Positions 20,409 through 33,600 of a DNA stretch of 64,000 bases are shown piece by piece. The notes below the pieces were generated by a model. It made no database searches, was not told the DNA's origin, and was given only the letters and a program-made list of their open reading frames with translations. Each line of letters starts with the position of its first letter. The first letter of the stretch is position 1. A program made the translations under genes and the position numbers. The DNA comes from Paragordius varius (lineage: Eukaryota > Nematomorpha): positions 6,324,001 through 6,388,000 of the forward strand of contig OZ176054.1 in assembly GCA_964247055.1 (NCBI GenBank). Direction: 5' to 3'.

Positions 20409-23400
20409 CATTGTGCCCATTAAATAAATAAAAGCAAAAACATTTATTTGAAAATAATGCCTTTTAAATATATAATTTTACTAAAAAAATACGATTCATC
20501 TCGAAATATTTTAGTGTGGCAAATTTGAATTTTTTCTTGTACGTTTTGGGATAAACTTTTTAGATAGAGTCGATGATGGGCCTACCAGAAAAAAATTGGG
20601 GACCAATAAGAGGAGATATTTTACGTATTATGAATAAAAAATTTTTGCGAAATTTAATAGCTTTAATTTTTACCATATTTTATTATTTATATTAATGAAT
20701 TTAACAAAAACAGTTAAATTAGATAAAAAAACTTATTGAAAGCGTTTGTTTAGAAAAATTTGAAATTTCTAACTCGCAAAAAGTATAAACATGTCAGGGT
20801 GCAAAAACATATGGAGGAATTTTATTAACACTCATTATACGAATTGGGTTCTTTGGGAACGCCAGACCTGTTTAAAATTAATTTTTTTAAAAAATATGGA
20901 GCAATTTCAAACCATTGTAAAAGTTCGCACTTATCTAACATTGATTCAACGAAATAAAAAAAGATTCATTCAAAAAACTTGATATTATTTAATTTATGGA
21001 TAAACCTCAAGGAATATAAGCATAAAAAATTAAATAAACCACTTTTTCTGTTATAAATGTTGGATGTGATTTAAATATAAAACTAACTTTCGTTTTAATA
21101 TCAGATAAATACGATATTATCAAAAATGTTGTAAAATAAAAATGGCGTTAAGTTAGAACTAAATTTTATTTAGATTTGGCTTATTTATTTAAAGGATAGA
21201 GGCATAAATTTAAAAAACCGTTTCTTTGAGTACTTTTTAAATAATGTCAACTTAAATATAGTCTGGGGTTCCAGATCCGCTATATTAAATCGAAAAATTA
21301 ACATCACAAGGTACATCTTATTGATATCTACCATTTGCACTTCAAGAGTGTTCTTGAACACTTCAAGTTGGTCCTTGAACAATTCAACTTGGTCCTTGAA
21401 CACTTCAAATTGGTCCTTAAAATTTAAAATTGATTTAACCATAATTTTTATATTTATTTTTTTATTTTATTATTTATTAACCTAATTTTTATTTATTATA
21501 TATTTATTCATATAAAAATAAAATTTTTTATTGAAAAGCCACTTTTTTGTTTCAAACTATTTTTTGTCAAATAAAATAAATGTTTTTAATGAAAAATTGT
21601 AATTAATAACCCAGAAAACTTATATACCTTTTCCTTTCGTATTAAAATCTTATATCCAAACTTATTTTAAGAAATCAATAAAGATATACGGTTTCTTAAA
21701 GATTAAAAGTTGATATCGATTTAAGATTTATGTTAAATATGAAAAAATAGGTTAAAAATAAAATAGATGAATTATTTACGATTTGATTGATAAAAGTTGA
21801 AAACAAAACAAAAAAGTCAAGGACCAACTTGAACTGTTCAAGGACCAACTTGAATTGTTCAAGGACCAACAATCAAGCACTTGAACTGTTCAAGGACACT
21901 CTTAAATTGCAAATGGTATATTTAATTTTTTAATCTAAATTTGCAAAGGTTAAAATAAAAACCAAAACTTTTTTGATAAAATATTCCAACATTATAGTTT
22001 AAAAATATCAATAAAAAATTCCAAATTCAGCAATAATTGCCATAAAAAATGCTTGAATATATTCAATAAAATTTTAGATTAATTAAACTATATTTTGGTA
22101 TGAAAAATGTTTAATTAAACTATATTGAATCTGGATAAAAAATGTTTTGGTTGAAAACTATAACATAATTTTATCTGTATATTAGGATTTGTACCGAAAA
22201 CTTATTTTGCTTTTATCAAATTTTGGCAGCAAAAAGTTTAAAAAAAACAGCTCGAACCATTTTTGTATCAGAGCTGCGATTCTAAATTAAATAATATTAA
22301 CACGCTATAGTTATTATGATTTCTTTCTATATTTAAACCAGCATTATTTAAATTATAAGAGGAAAAAAACATATTGTTTTTTTGATTAAATGTTTTTGAG
22401 GCTAAAGTTTTTATCACAAAAGAACCGAAATTTAAACCATTTGATCACAATACGTCAGGTCGTTAAAAAGATCCAAAATATCTTAAACCTTGTTTTTAGT
22501 CCATAAACTTTTAAAATTATAAGCCTCCTTAAAAAATAAATAATATGGGATGGTAATATTTTAAAGAACAAAAAACTTAAAAATGGCTGTTTTGAATGAC
22601 ATAAAAGCACTAAATAAGTTTTTTAATCAATAAAAAAAATCCTGTTTTATCTTTTTTAAACAATTATCATCTATACAAAGTTTGAGCTATTTTCATTTAT
22701 TAATTTTCAAAATATATTAATTAAGAAAAATGTCGCTTGGCGTGTTTGTCGCTTCCTATGTCCAATATTAACTTTTGATGTAAAACATATTAGTCTCATT
22801 GAAAGTTTTCATTACTCTTTCTAATGATATATTACGAGGCATTTGTTGTATATTTTCCAAGAAAAACATTTTTTACTTAAAAAATTGAATAAAATTCTTA
22901 GGTGGAATTATAATTTTGTTTCAGATATACTGTTAAAATTATAAATATCAGAAAATTCAAAAAACTCGAGTGGCAGAAAAATTTGTTGTCTAGAATACAT
23001 GTCTATAAAATATAAAAGAATAGGGAACAAATATTCCTCATTTTTGATAATTAACATTGTAAAACTTTAACATCGTGTCAATGAGGAGTTTACAAAAACG
23101 TAAATTCCATTTGTGGAATCTATCTAAAATATTGTTAATACTCTAAATTAACTATTGATAATTTCATAAAGTCCTTTGTGAAATATTTTTAGGGAATGCC
23201 TTGACGGCATGTGGCCGACCATCTTCCGACGCTACACCCTTTACATGTTTACTTGTTAAAATGTATTATATCGCAATTCCATTAATTAATCCATGATATA
23301 TCTATATTTGTTAATAAAGATAGTCAAAATAAAGAAGATTTTATTTATGAAATAATACAACCAATGACGGATATTCAATCAACTGAAATCGTAATACCCT

Positions 23401-26400
23401 TGTCCATCGATCAATATCATGACATAAAATCACAAATTCAACAAGGAATCAATGATCATAACTCTTTACCGACAAAAATAAAATCGTTTATACATGTAAA
23501 TAACACCTTTTTAAATGTTATCATGGAAGCCAAACTCATAAATCTTAAAGGCTCAGATAATTTGGAGAATAGGAACCAAAGCGATTCCCATTCGCATTAC
23601 TTAACGTTATACAGAATGGGCAATTGGATTAATCTATCAAAATCTCACCAATTCCTTAATATAGCGATACATTTCAAAATTAATGGTAAAAAGTTTAATC
23701 TGACAATGAAAAATGCTTATTTGGTAATCCTTCGGAAGGATGCATTCTTTGCTAGGAGGTAATTATTAAAATTTATTTAACTCTCCTATACTTATTACAC
23801 AGTGCACACAAAAAGATAACTAGATAAAATATATATTTTTCTGATAGAAAAATGATCAGCATTCTCATGCAGTTTTTGGTTTTGGATAAGGGCTCCAAAT
23901 ATCTCAAAATTTTGGCATTTAAAATAGGCCACATTTGTAAAAATAAAAGCCTCAATGCCGAGATTAAGCGATGATAATTTTATATATATGCTAGAACTAG
24001 ACTATGACAACTAAAATCATTATTTTTTAAATATGCATATTTTTTTTAAAAAAAAATAATTTTTAGCGAAAAATATACGCCGAGTATCCGAGTATATCAT
24101 GAAGTTTCGCATAGTGGAAACGGTATATAACCACTTAAAAATATAAACACCTTTTCTATTTAATGACGTCAAACATATCTATCACCTTAGAACAGTGGTT
24201 CTTAAACCCGCAGCCCTAAAAGCTTTTTATTGACCCTAACTTATTTATTTGTTTGATATAATTATTTAGAGTAAAAATATCTCAAATGTGTCAAGCAGCT
24301 ATTAATTTTTTATCTGTACACGGCCCTTGATGAGCTCCACTGCTTTAAAATTACCATTAAAAATTTTTAAATTCAGATAGTTTTTTGTAAAATAACACAT
24401 GTTGTTATATTTAACTTAAATTAATACAAATGTATTAATTAGAATTCTAAAATATTGAAATATTTACCGTCATCGATTATAAAACCGCACCATGCCAGAA
24501 ATACCATAAAATACAGTTTACAAATTTTGTTAAAAATTAATTTTTAAGTTTAGAATGCATTTTCTAAAAATATTTTTTTGATAACATAATCTAGCCCAGG
24601 GATACCCACCCAAAAAGTTTAAAGGGCAGCAATAAATATTTATCTTGTATCAAGGGTCGTGCCATCATAGGTGTTAGACACATTTGCAGATATTTATATT
24701 CAATATAAGTACATTAAAATTTTTTATAAATAACTTAGGGAGGGCCATAAAAAAGCACTTTGAGGGCCGCGGTTGGAGTATCTCTATTATATAATTAAAA
24801 ATTTGAGGCAAATTTGGTATTTTTTTATTTTTATAAAAACTTGCCGATTTGTTTGCTTTCGGAGCCCACATCTTAAAATTAAAATTCTAGAAAAATATGT
24901 TTTTCTTTTAAATGTAATAGATGATATATTTTAATAATATCTGAAATGAAACATGCAGCATACCAAAAAAGTGGATTTTGATTTTTCAATATGGAGCAAT
25001 AATAAAATTTTTCCTCGATTTTATGCTCTTATTAAGTGACATAAAATGAGTCTTTAGATGAAAATCGTTTAAAAATTTTGTAGAGTCATTCATGAAACAA
25101 AGAGAACATATAATTTTAATGGATTCGGTTTATGAATGTGCTTACTTGTCATTTATAGTGTTTATTATATTAATGCTGAATACCTTGGTTATTTAGGCCG
25201 ATATAATGATTACATAAAATGTAATTGTATTGTGACTAGATTTGTGCATTTGATTGTTTTTTTAAAAAGTCCGGTCAGACCCAGTCAGACCATGGTCATG
25301 ACCATGACCACTTTTTACTTAAGTGTATATCATACGATATTGGAGATTGTGAATATAATGCTGGAACGACACTTGCGTTTATAATGTCATGTTTTTTCTT
25401 AAAAGCTTGTATTATACATTTTTTGATATTTTGCAAATATATTCAATCAAATTTAAGTTTTCAAATTATTTTTGCCACATGTTTATGGCCTTTTAAATCT
25501 TCAAATACATAGCTTTTAATACCGGATATTAAAAAAAATTACCTAGTTTGTTTTATACTTTCTTTCATCAATGAAATATCCAATTATAAAATGTTTTTGA
25601 TTTTATTGGTTTACATATATGGAATAATTGCATATTTTGCACGAGGCTTGATTGTTTTGTTATTCGAAATAACTGGATATGCTTAAATGCTAATGTTATA
25701 AGGATGGATGTTTAACAATTTTTAATATATTGTTAAATAAGCATATTGAATATCGATTATTTTATATTAAATATTTAATTATATTTTTTAAAAAATATAA
25801 TAAAAAATACTAAAATCTTATACTATCTCTCTTTCAAAAAAAATTTACAAGCATTTTTCAAAAAACAGCTGTTTTTTAAAATGACCATGATCAAAAAATA
25901 AATCTTAATTGTGAGTTATATATGGCCGTATTTCGGAACATAGTTTTAATGAAATTTGAGAGAAATTAAATATATATTATTATTTTAAGGTTAGTTCAAA
26001 AATGAATGCGCAGATAAAGTTAATGTTATGCCTATGAAAAATGAAAATAAATTTATATATTCTCTAAAACTTAAGGGAAATATTTTTCGAAATCCTATAA
26101 AGTCTTATTAAAGGCTATCCTGGTTATTTATAAAAATGCTATTAGGTTAAAAATTATCCAAATTGGTTTTTTAGAAAAGTTACCGGCATAAATTTTAAAA
26201 TAGCATATATTCCTTAATTTGCAACAATTATATAAGAAAATTATAATTAGACAATTTCAGCCACTTCAAAACAATTCAGTAATTTTAACGCGTCGTGATG
26301 CAAGCAACGATCAATGTAGAATGGAAACTATACGGATGGATTTAACTGCTTACTTTAAAACAATTATATACCCACATGACCTTGTAGTAAATTATTGCAC

Positions 26401-26829
26401 AGGTAACTTTTTACAATTTTGAGATATTACAAGTTATATCGCTGACTTGTTATAAAACTTTATAATTCAAACGTATGATTTAAGGAATAAAATTATTAGT
26501 ATATATATACCTTTAGATTAATTTTTAACAAATAATACAATAACATAATACACAATTTACTAAAAGGCCTTGTATAATATTTGGCAGGAATGTGTTCAAA
26601 CGATATAATCGATATTATTGGCAATGATAATTATAAGCTGAGCGCGGCGTTAAAAGCTTTTCATTTAAGGTACGAAGAAAATTTGACTTATAATCACAAA
26701 CATATTGATAGCATGATATCATGTGTCCCCATCGGATACGATAAAACTAAGATTGTCGCTCAAAATGATGAATGGGGTGCCTCCATTTATACTATTGAAG
26801 TTAGTGTTAAAGGATGTATGTGTGCATGA
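20197..26829 (+). CDS. Divergent TGF-beta superfamily ligand, copy 1
   Basis: Predicted secreted, cystine-knot growth factor. Exon 20197-20266 encodes a signal peptide (MIKVSLLILLLTSRVYG), followed by a 29-nt intron and exon 20296-20364. A possible exon lies near 20560-20640. The prodomain exon is about 23290-23758 (start unresolved) and contains EIVIPLSIDQYHD and LTLYRMGNWINLSKSHQF. Mature-domain exons are about 26200-26402 and 26588-26829. The cysteine pattern is that of the family: first Cys in QCRMETIRMDL, then YCTGMC (the C-x-G-x-C motif, split by an intron), SCVPIG, and a terminal C-x-C (KGCMCA). Only one Cys stands where most ligands have two, as in GDF9/BMP15, so the inter-chain disulfide is missing. 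The tryptophans usual between the first two cysteines are absent. A dibasic RR lies seven residues before the first Cys, without a full R-x-x-R. Subfamily cannot be named. Confidence 0.8.
20371..20404. repeat. (AT)n microsatellite
   Basis: Begins six nt after the end of ligand copy 1 exon 2 (20364), immediately behind its GTAATT donor. Confidence 0.9.
20800..21300 (+). mobile_element. Family D MITE, copy in ligand copy 1 intron
   Basis: Shares CCAGACCTGTTTAAA, AAATAAAAATGGCGTTAAG, CCGTTTCTTTGAGTACTTTT and the end CTGGGGTTCCAGATCCGC with the 37.7 kb copy. Its left boundary is blurred. Confidence 0.55.
21327..21920. mobile_element. Foldback element with 21-bp repeat arms, in ligand copy 1 intron
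   Basis: Left end TACCATTTGCACTTCAAGAG at 21329 leads into tandem TTGGTCCTTGAACAATTCAA-type units. The right arm (21819-21920) has the reverse complement and ends AAATGGTATA. The interior is about 400 bp of AT-rich sequence that also occurs in the 43.3-44.0 kb element. Non-coding and non-autonomous. Confidence 0.75.
21935..22520 (+). repeat. Duplicated intronic segment, copy a
   Basis: Matches 38690-39235 in order and orientation: GCCATAAAAAATGCTTGAA, TTTTGGTTGAAAACTATAAC, CTGTATATTAGGATTTGTACC, AAACCAGCATTATTTAAATT. With the adjoining family D copies this makes a duplicated stretch of about 1.5 kb, independent of the ligand duplication. Confidence 0.75.
24193..24342. mobile_element. hAT-type MITE, 150 bp
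   Basis: Starts CAGTGGTTCTTAAACCCG and ends GAGCTCCACTG; flanking octamers CCTTAGAA and CTTTAAAA agree at six of eight bases, fitting an old 8-bp target duplication. Lies in the ligand copy 1 intron. Confidence 0.6.
24597..24786. mobile_element. Probable hAT-type MITE
   Basis: CAGGGATACCCACCC at the left against GGTTGGAGTATCTCTA at the right, with GGGCAGC and GGGCCGC inside each end. No clear target duplication. Confidence 0.4.
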
Positions 26830-27106
26830 TTATTACCATTTTTCCAATCATTTACCGCGTCTAATTTATTTTTGTCTCTTTTTTGTAATATAATTTTTTA
26901 TATTATCCGAATAAATTTTGATTATACATGTATATATATACAAGTCATTTTCAAGTCATTTTTTACCAATTAACATGCCTATTTAAAATTACCATTCATG
27001 ATAATTAGACAACAAAGAGTGAAAACGCTTTCATAAAATCTCCTCCCTTTGTTTTGTATTGAAAATTTTTTTGCATACGTCTTATAATCTAATATTTAAT
27101 TACCAA

Positions 27107-27285
27107 TGCTGAACGTAAAATGAACAGTTTCCAATCATTCCAATCATGCTTGTAATGACAATTTATCTTAATCTTTTTAAAACAATCATCGCAATTTACA
27201 ATTTGTTGATGGCATACAGTTTTAAATCGTTCGGCTTGTGTACTTTTTCACATATATGAACTCTAACATTTTGGTTTTTAAAAAA
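27107..27285 (-). pseudogene. Truncated TANGO2 3'-exon fragment
   Basis: On the minus strand this matches the end of the intact TANGO2 last exon (47651-47830): it begins like NVRVHICEKVHKPNDLKLYA against NIRVHIREKSIKAERLKTVS, then hits an in-frame stop and drifts out of frame, although DNA similarity continues to the end. It starts 277 nt after the stop of ligand copy 1, the same distance that separates ligand copy 2 from real TANGO2. The rest of TANGO2 is absent, so this is a dead by-product of the segmental duplication. Confidence 0.85.
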
Positions 27286-27859
27286 TCATTCAAGCATTAT
27301 TGAAAGGGTCGAAACAAATTTAATATCAATTTTCAATGATTTACTGCACCAGTATTAGGCCGAGGGCAAACAAAAAAACTCATTTTTAAAAGAAACTGTA
27401 AGTATGAAAATAGATGCTGTAATATTCAACCAAAAATTGCTAGGAATTATCTTCAATTGGTCTATTATCAACCATTAATATAACACTAGTCGACAAATTT
27501 GGACATTTTTGAGCACCACCGCTCAAACTTTTAAATTATAACTTATTTCAGTGTTTTAAACCCGAATGTGAAAAAATTTTTGATCCCGCCAATCAGAATT
27601 TTGAAATATTATAGGTTTTTCAATTTTTCAAAAACAAGAGAAAATCGAGAGAAAATTAAATATAACTTTATAATAAAATGTTATTATATTATAAACTTAA
27701 TATCATTTAATAAAGCGTTTTAAACTCTATCTTTTGAATATAAATATGTCATTTAAATATCAAAGAGAAAAAAAATAGTACGGGCTTAAACGTCAAAATT
27801 TAGTCTTTTTCTTTCAAGTGAATTTTTAATACGTATAAAAAATTTTTAAAAAAATACTA

Positions 27860-28640
27860 AAAAAGGCATTCTATGGTTTAAACCTTCGGCTTTCAGATAG
27901 GCTATATTTTTTTGTTAGTTTTCGTTCTTTCGAGTACTTATTAGACTTTTTCTCTTGAGTTGCTTCTTATAAAAAATCCTTTATTTATACCTAGTGGATA
28001 TACCTTATTTTTCAAAAATTATTGGTTGTTTTGTATTTTGAATTTCAGATGGATGTTGTGTAGCCACTTTTAGTAGAATTTACTGTTATGGGGTTGGACC
28101 ATTTGTATTATACCTAATTTATATTCAATTTAATTGTAGAATTTATCTAACTTTATTCTGTAAATTGGTTAATTGACATGTCGATTTGCCACGATTTTGC
28201 TTGCAAGTCTCTCTTATCGAACTTTACGATTACTTATTGTTATCTTTGCCATATCTGGCATAATTGGATCGCTTGGGGGATATGCAGAGCTTGTGCAGCC
28301 GGGATCTATCACACTATACATAGGCCCCTTTTAGATTTTTAATACTTTGGCTCTTAGCTTGTTTAGTATCTTATTTAATGCCTAGAATTTTGTTATTCAT
28401 GCATGGAATATTACTTGTAGCGACTTGTTCGTTTGAATATTTAAACATATGTACACGAGGAATGATTGTTATTTTTAAATTAAATACAAATTTAAAAATT
28501 AAATTTCGGAAAAATCCTATTGGTGGCCTCAATTTTCTTTTTTGTTTTGGCCTTTCCATGCCATTAGGTATCAGAAAATGCAAAAATAATTGGGTGGTGC
28601 AAAACCTTGTTGAGCAGTGTAATTCACTCTGCATGGAAGA
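27860..28640 (+). repeat. Long interspersed repeat, copy upstream of hAT remnant
   Basis: Shares ordered blocks with the reverse strand of 34980-36080: TTTCAGATGGATGT, GCCATATCTGGCATAAT, GCAGAGCTTGTGCAGCC, CACGAGGAATGATTGTT, GTGCAAAACCTTGTTGAGC. Probably the 5' part of the same hAT-type element, but I cannot assign a protein to it. Confidence 0.55.
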
Positions 28641-29140
28641 ATGTTTCTAAGAGTAAAGAAATTTGTGAGATGATAAAAGTTGCGTTGGAATTCAATATAA
28701 ATCCTGAGCAATTATTAACCCTTACGAGCGATAATGCTAGAAATTTGTCTCACACTGATATTTAGATGCTTTAAATTTGGAAATTGATGAATAAAATGAA
28801 TCAATTGAACTCATTTTTCAATCTCTAAATGATGTAATCGGGTTAAATTTTGAATTGGTTATTTCCTTAACTTATCAAATAATTAGATAATATTGGCTTC
28901 ATTAGATGTACTACGCATGCTCTTCAATTGGGAGTAAATGATGTTTTAAAGTCCAAAATGTCATTAATTAAAAAAGTTCACAACGCAAGATCTCAAAGTC
29001 TTTGCGAAAATCATCCTACATGGCTCAGTTGGATATGATAGGGGCTCAAGTTCTTTTAAATATGCCCACAAGATGGATCTCGATATATGTCATGATAAAC
29101 GATTACGTATTTTATCAGATCTTTTGGTATCTGGAAGAAG
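28640..29140 (+). mobile_element. hAT transposase remnant
   Basis: Broken frames give hAT-specific pieces in order: LLTLTSDNARNL (around a catalytic Asp), IRCTTHALQLGVNDVLKSK with LIKKVHNARS after it, and PTRWISIYVMINRLRILSDL. Stops and frameshifts separate them, so it is dead. Confidence 0.7.
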
Positions 29141-29333
29141 TTAATGTTTGAATTAAATCACTTAAATAGTTGTATAATGGGGCTGAATAGACAACAGCAA
29201 AAAATCCAACTCTTTCACCTGAGTCTATTAAAATCCTCGTTTTATAGGAGATTTTATACGAAAATGCACTGCATTAACCTATTGGCTCATTATAGACGTA
29301 TCACGTCGAATGAATTTTATTTAAATGATAGTG

Positions 29334-29880
29334 CAGTGGCGTACCGAGCATTTGCGGCGCCCGGGGCATAAAACTCTTATGCCCCCCCCCCTCCTTTTTT
29401 TGAAAGCCAATTTTATCAATCTTCGTTCTGCCTCTTTCCAAGTAGTAAATGCTTTTTGATGATAGGCTATTTTCATGATGGATTAATTTATCTTTTTCTC
29501 TCCATTAATTAAGCCATGCGTAGTTATAAATGATGATGGTAAATAATTAGATCGACCACAAAGTAGGCAAAAAAAACAATACGCAGACTGTTCTTTGGTG
29601 AATATAAAAGCCAAGACCACTCAACTTCAAATCCTTCTTTTTTACCACGTCGAAAAAACCGAGATTGGGGCATTGAACGGTGATTTTTTTTCAAAGAGAA
29701 TGAATTTAATTTAAAATGCTTAAGATCCACGAATAATCATTTCTGTGTGAAGTTGATTAGATATTACCGAAACATTATTATTAATAAATTTTAAAAAGAC
29801 GACATCATTAGCCTCTACATGTATAGCGCTTGAAATTACTAATGGCATATTTGTGGTTTTCTCATCTCTATTTATTGGAT
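29334..29880 (-). mobile_element. hAT-family fragment with TTF-type finger and CAGTGGCGTA end
   Basis: Minus-strand reading gives VEWSWLLYSPKNS and further on HQKAFTTWKEAERRLIKLAF, resembling the TTF-type domain and following helix of some hAT transposases. At 29334 the sequence CAGTGGCGTACCGAGC with GGCGCCCGGGGC is a typical hAT terminus. Most of the catalytic part is missing. Confidence 0.55.
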
Positions 29881-29884
29881 CAAT

Positions 29885-30120
29885 AGGGTTAGTAGTCGGC
29901 TCGCATTTTTAATTTAGGCCCTCTTTTTACCCGCTCCCCCCGTAAAATGCCACTTTTTCAAAAAAAATAGGTCCACAAAAATAATTATTTGATTCTATTT
30001 TTCGCCCAAGGTATGAGACCGTAAAAATTCATAAAGATTGCACGTATTCCCTGTTAAAGGCTAAAATTTTAGTCAAGCGTTTCTTTGATGATAGCTGCTG
30101 GGTAAGGAGCTACCGCTAAA
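29885..30120 (+). repeat. Interspersed repeat family A, partial
   Basis: Starts at GTCGGCTCGCATTTTTAATT and runs through CCGCTCCCCCCGTAAAATGC, CGCCCAAGGTATGAGACCG and GATAGCTGCTGGGTAAG. No coding capacity recognised. Confidence 0.6.
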
Positions 30121-30134
30121 AACTGATCCGTCAT

Positions 30135-30640
30135 GTGGCTTTGTGATCTGATTCTGGAAAACCGGTAGACCCATTCAAATCCAAATATCGGAAAAATATA
30201 ATCATTGATGAAGGCCCCGTAGCTTTGCCCTTATTTTGAATTAGGCCCCCAGTTCGGGCCCACCCCGCGTGAAAAACAGGTTTTTTTGAAAACAGAAATC
30301 CACAAAAATTGTATCTTTGAGGCAATTTTCCGGAGAACGTGTTGGACCATTAAATTTCAAATATAATTTTTGTTTAGTTATTTTCGATTGCGCCGAACAT
30401 ATTCGGCTCGCATTTTTAATTTAGGCCCTCTATTTACCCACTCCCCCTGTAAAATGCCATTTTTTCAAAAAATAAAATCTAACAAAAATAATTTTTAGAT
30501 TCGATTTTTCGCCCAAGGTATGAGACCGTTTAAATTCAATAAAGATTCGACATATTCCCTGTTAAAAGGCAAAAATTTTAGATAAGGGTTTCTTTCATGA
30601 TAGCTGCTGGTTAAAATACCCGCGAAAAACTGACCCGTCA
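30135..30640 (+). repeat. Interspersed repeat family A, long copy
   Basis: Includes the 5' half missing from the neighbour copy: GGCTTTGTGATCTG, AAAACCGGTAGACCCATTC, CAGTTCGGGCCCACCCCGCG and GAACGTGTTGGACCATTAAA, then the shared 3' half. Adjacent to 29885-30120 in the same orientation, so possibly a local tandem pair. Confidence 0.65.
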
Positions 30641-31074
30641 TCTCAAAAGAGCGTACTTTTGGGGCTAAATTTTAAAAAACCTATCAGGCCATATGAGTTC
30701 AATAGCTGCTTAAAGTATTACCCGTAAAGAGTTAAAAAAAGTCGAGCAAATTTTTTGATATAACCGTTAAAAAGGCCTTTTACTCCCTAAAAAATGCGCT
30801 ATCATTTAACTATTACTTAATTTTGAAGCCATTTTTCCATAAACGATTAGAAAAGAATGATGATTCCAGGTACAAAGGCAAAATTTTGTATCTAACTACA
30901 TATTGGTCTCTGGGTAGTTGGCTACCCGCCTATACCTAAGCCATCATATCCATACAGCATGCCTTTGGAGCCAAATTTCAGAATATGAGACTATGTGAAT
31001 CAAAACTTCGTGCCGCATAACAAAATTGCTTATAAAATCAAAAATATATTAAGCTCATTTCAAATAAAATTGTG

Positions 31075-31180
31075 CCGGAGTGGTTCTTTAACAAATGGAA
31101 CCAGAACCGCGTTTTTAAAAATTTTACGGTTCCGGAACCGGTTCTTACATTTAGAACCGGTTCCATTTTCGGTTCCTGAC
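31075..31180. repeat. GGTTCC-rich tract
   Basis: Repeated GGAACCGGTTCC-like palindromes (TACGGTTCCGGAACCGGTTC, AGAACCGGTTCCATTTTCGG). A GC-rich patch in AT-rich surroundings; similar motifs occur at 8118-8195 and 19415-19440. Confidence 0.6.
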
Positions 31181-31719
31181 TTTTGATTAAATAATTTTCT
31201 TACAGAATTATTATAATAAAAATAAAACCAAAATATTACAATTATAAATCAAACAATTAATTTATAAATTGCCAAATGTATAGTGAAAGAAATATAGTGT
31301 AGCATCATAAATGATACAAATTATATATAATACGAAAATCTATAAGTACAAAGGTATATAATGAGTGTTAAATTAAGTATGGCATCTAAAAAATCTTTTA
31401 ACTTTAAAATTATTGCCCCAAGCAATTCGCTGGTTAAAATGCCTTTCAGGTCTGAAAATATAAAATTAAGGGTAAAAAACTCCTTTCATCGGAGACCTAT
31501 ATATCCTAACATATGTATTATAAATAAACTTGAGTTATGATTATGACTAATTTTTTTAAAACTAAATCGCCCAAAATTCACAGAGTATCGCAAACATAAT
31601 ATTAGGCGCCTAGAATAGGTTTGATGTTTGAAGTATTTAATATGTAGTGTTACAATCAAATTTAAATAATAAAATAAAATTTTTATAATAAAAATCATAT
31701 AAGAACTACTAATTAAGGG

Positions 31720-31925
31720 GGTGGAACCGGAACCCAGGTTGGTTCCTGAACGGCTGGAACCGGAACCCGGTTGGTTTAAAATAGGTAGAATCGGGATGGT
31801 TCCTGAAATTTTGGAATGGGTACCGGGGTGATCCCTGGGGAAGTGGAACCGGAACCGCGATGGTTCCATCCACATGGAACCGGTTCTCGATAAAATCCCA
31901 GGAACCGGGTTCCGGTTCCAAGCCC
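31720..31925. repeat. GGTTCC-rich degenerate tandem repeat
   Basis: About eight degenerate units of the type GGAACCGGAACCCGGTTGGT. Long open frames over it are side effects of the repeat. Confidence 0.65.
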
Positions 31926-32872
31926 TGATAAAAACATTTTTATAACATTTTGTGCAAATTTCAATTTTAGATTTTTATATGTTTCAAAACGAATTCTTAT
32001 ATATTTTCATATGCATATGTTACCTAATAAATATATCATCAATGAATATTAATTTATTTTTCTTTTATATTTGGGGTCGTTAAGAAACTCGCATTCATAA
32101 ATGGGGTCGGGAATTACAAAAGTTTAAGAAGCCCTGGCATATAGAGATAATGTTATTTCTTTTTTGGCGATGTATGACACTATTTAGCGAATAGATAATC
32201 CCAAATAAAAATCCGAGGTAAACAATTATAGGTGAGGACTTCACCACTGTAGATTTTTAGGAATTTTCTTAAATAACGTGTCTAATATGTCAAAGAATGA
32301 AAATTTTCGAATTCGGGTCAATATTATAAATATATTTTTATTGAAAAAATTGAATTTGTTATGCATTCTTTGGGGTAGAAAATTATCTTCAAAGGTTGCA
32401 ATGTGCAGTACAAAAATTTAAAAAACACCTGCTCGTGGTGATGCCTGTGGAAAAAAGTATAAATTATATCCTTGAACTATCAGTATTTTCTTCAATATCG
32501 AATTATAATAAGTCATTATATTCATGAATATATTAAAAAAATATTAACCATTAAATTTCCTTTTATCTTTAATTTAATCTTATAAATAAATCCATCTAAT
32601 TAAAAATAGGTTTATTGCGAAGAAACTTTGACATGGTGCGATAAATAAGGTAAATGTTTTAGCACGAGGGACATATATTTTTTCTTGAAAGTAAATTTGG
32701 GCCCCAAAATTTAGCGCTAACGTTAAAAATAAATCATCGAAAAATTTAAATTTTAAATCGGCTTAGAATTTTATCTTAAAAATTGGTGCTTTTTTATAAA
32801 TATGAAAATGTTTTTTATATTGGAAAGATTCTAATAGCTTGAAACAATAAATGTATTGGGTGGTTTTTAAAT

Positions 32873-33243
32873 CAGGGATTGGCCAAAAATGTAGAGGCAG
32901 CATTTTCAACTAGATAATATCAGCGGGCAGCATCAAAAAATATACGGGCATTAATGATATCTTATAAGATTTCAAACATCAAACTGTAAAAAATTTCAAA
33001 AACAGTATCAATATTATTTATTTCATCAATTTTGCTAGTTTTTTTTTAATAATTTTGAAAAAAAAATATGCAAATTTATTTGTTAAATAATACTAATTTC
33101 AAGTTTTTGTAATTCATAAGAAATTTGATTACAATATCTTAAGAGGTAAACAACCGTATAGATTTATTAGGATTGAATAAAATTTGTTAGTTAATAATGG
33201 TTACAAAAATTTTAATTTTCTACCTCCGCGCGGTAGCACCCTG
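32873..33243. mobile_element. Possible hAT-type MITE
   Basis: CAGGGATTGGCC at the left and GCGCGGTAGCACCCTG at the right; GC-rich ends around an AT-rich interior. No target duplication seen. Confidence 0.35.
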
Positions 33244-33600
33244 AACATAAGTAATGATGAATAAATCTCACTTTTAATGCTCTTTATATCATAAGATTCT
33301 TATAGTTTATTACATTTGTTAACTTTATTGTTATTATTGTGTTTTTATTGTTTAAAAATTTAATAATAGTAGTAAAAAAATATAAAATTATTATTTATAT
33401 TAAATACGCCATCTCTTTATAGTAATTATTTTAATAATGATATATGTAATATACAACAAATTTTAAGTTACAACATTGTGCATCAACTCTTGAATGTCAT
33501 TATCCATATAATTATATGCAAAAAACTAATAAACTCATTCATACTTTTAATTTTTATGACAGTTTTCCACAGCTATGGTCTGATAAATGATTAATAGATA

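Larger units (their letters stand above)
19953..27290 (+). repeat. Segmental duplication, copy 1
   Basis: This interval matches 39661 to about 47830 in the same order and orientation: the upstream flank (both contain GTTGTACTACTTATT), signal-peptide exon, 29-nt intron, second exon, prodomain exon, two mature-domain exons, a 277-nt spacer, and the reverse-strand 3' end of TANGO2. The copies differ in intron content: each has its own transposon insertions. Copy 1 ends inside the TANGO2 last exon, so the duplicated unit did not carry a whole TANGO2. Confidence 0.85.

Noticed and set aside
31486-31964. Overlapping Pro/Arg/Gly-rich open frames on the minus strand
   Set aside because: Three frames are open at once over a GGTTCC tandem repeat, a compositional effect.
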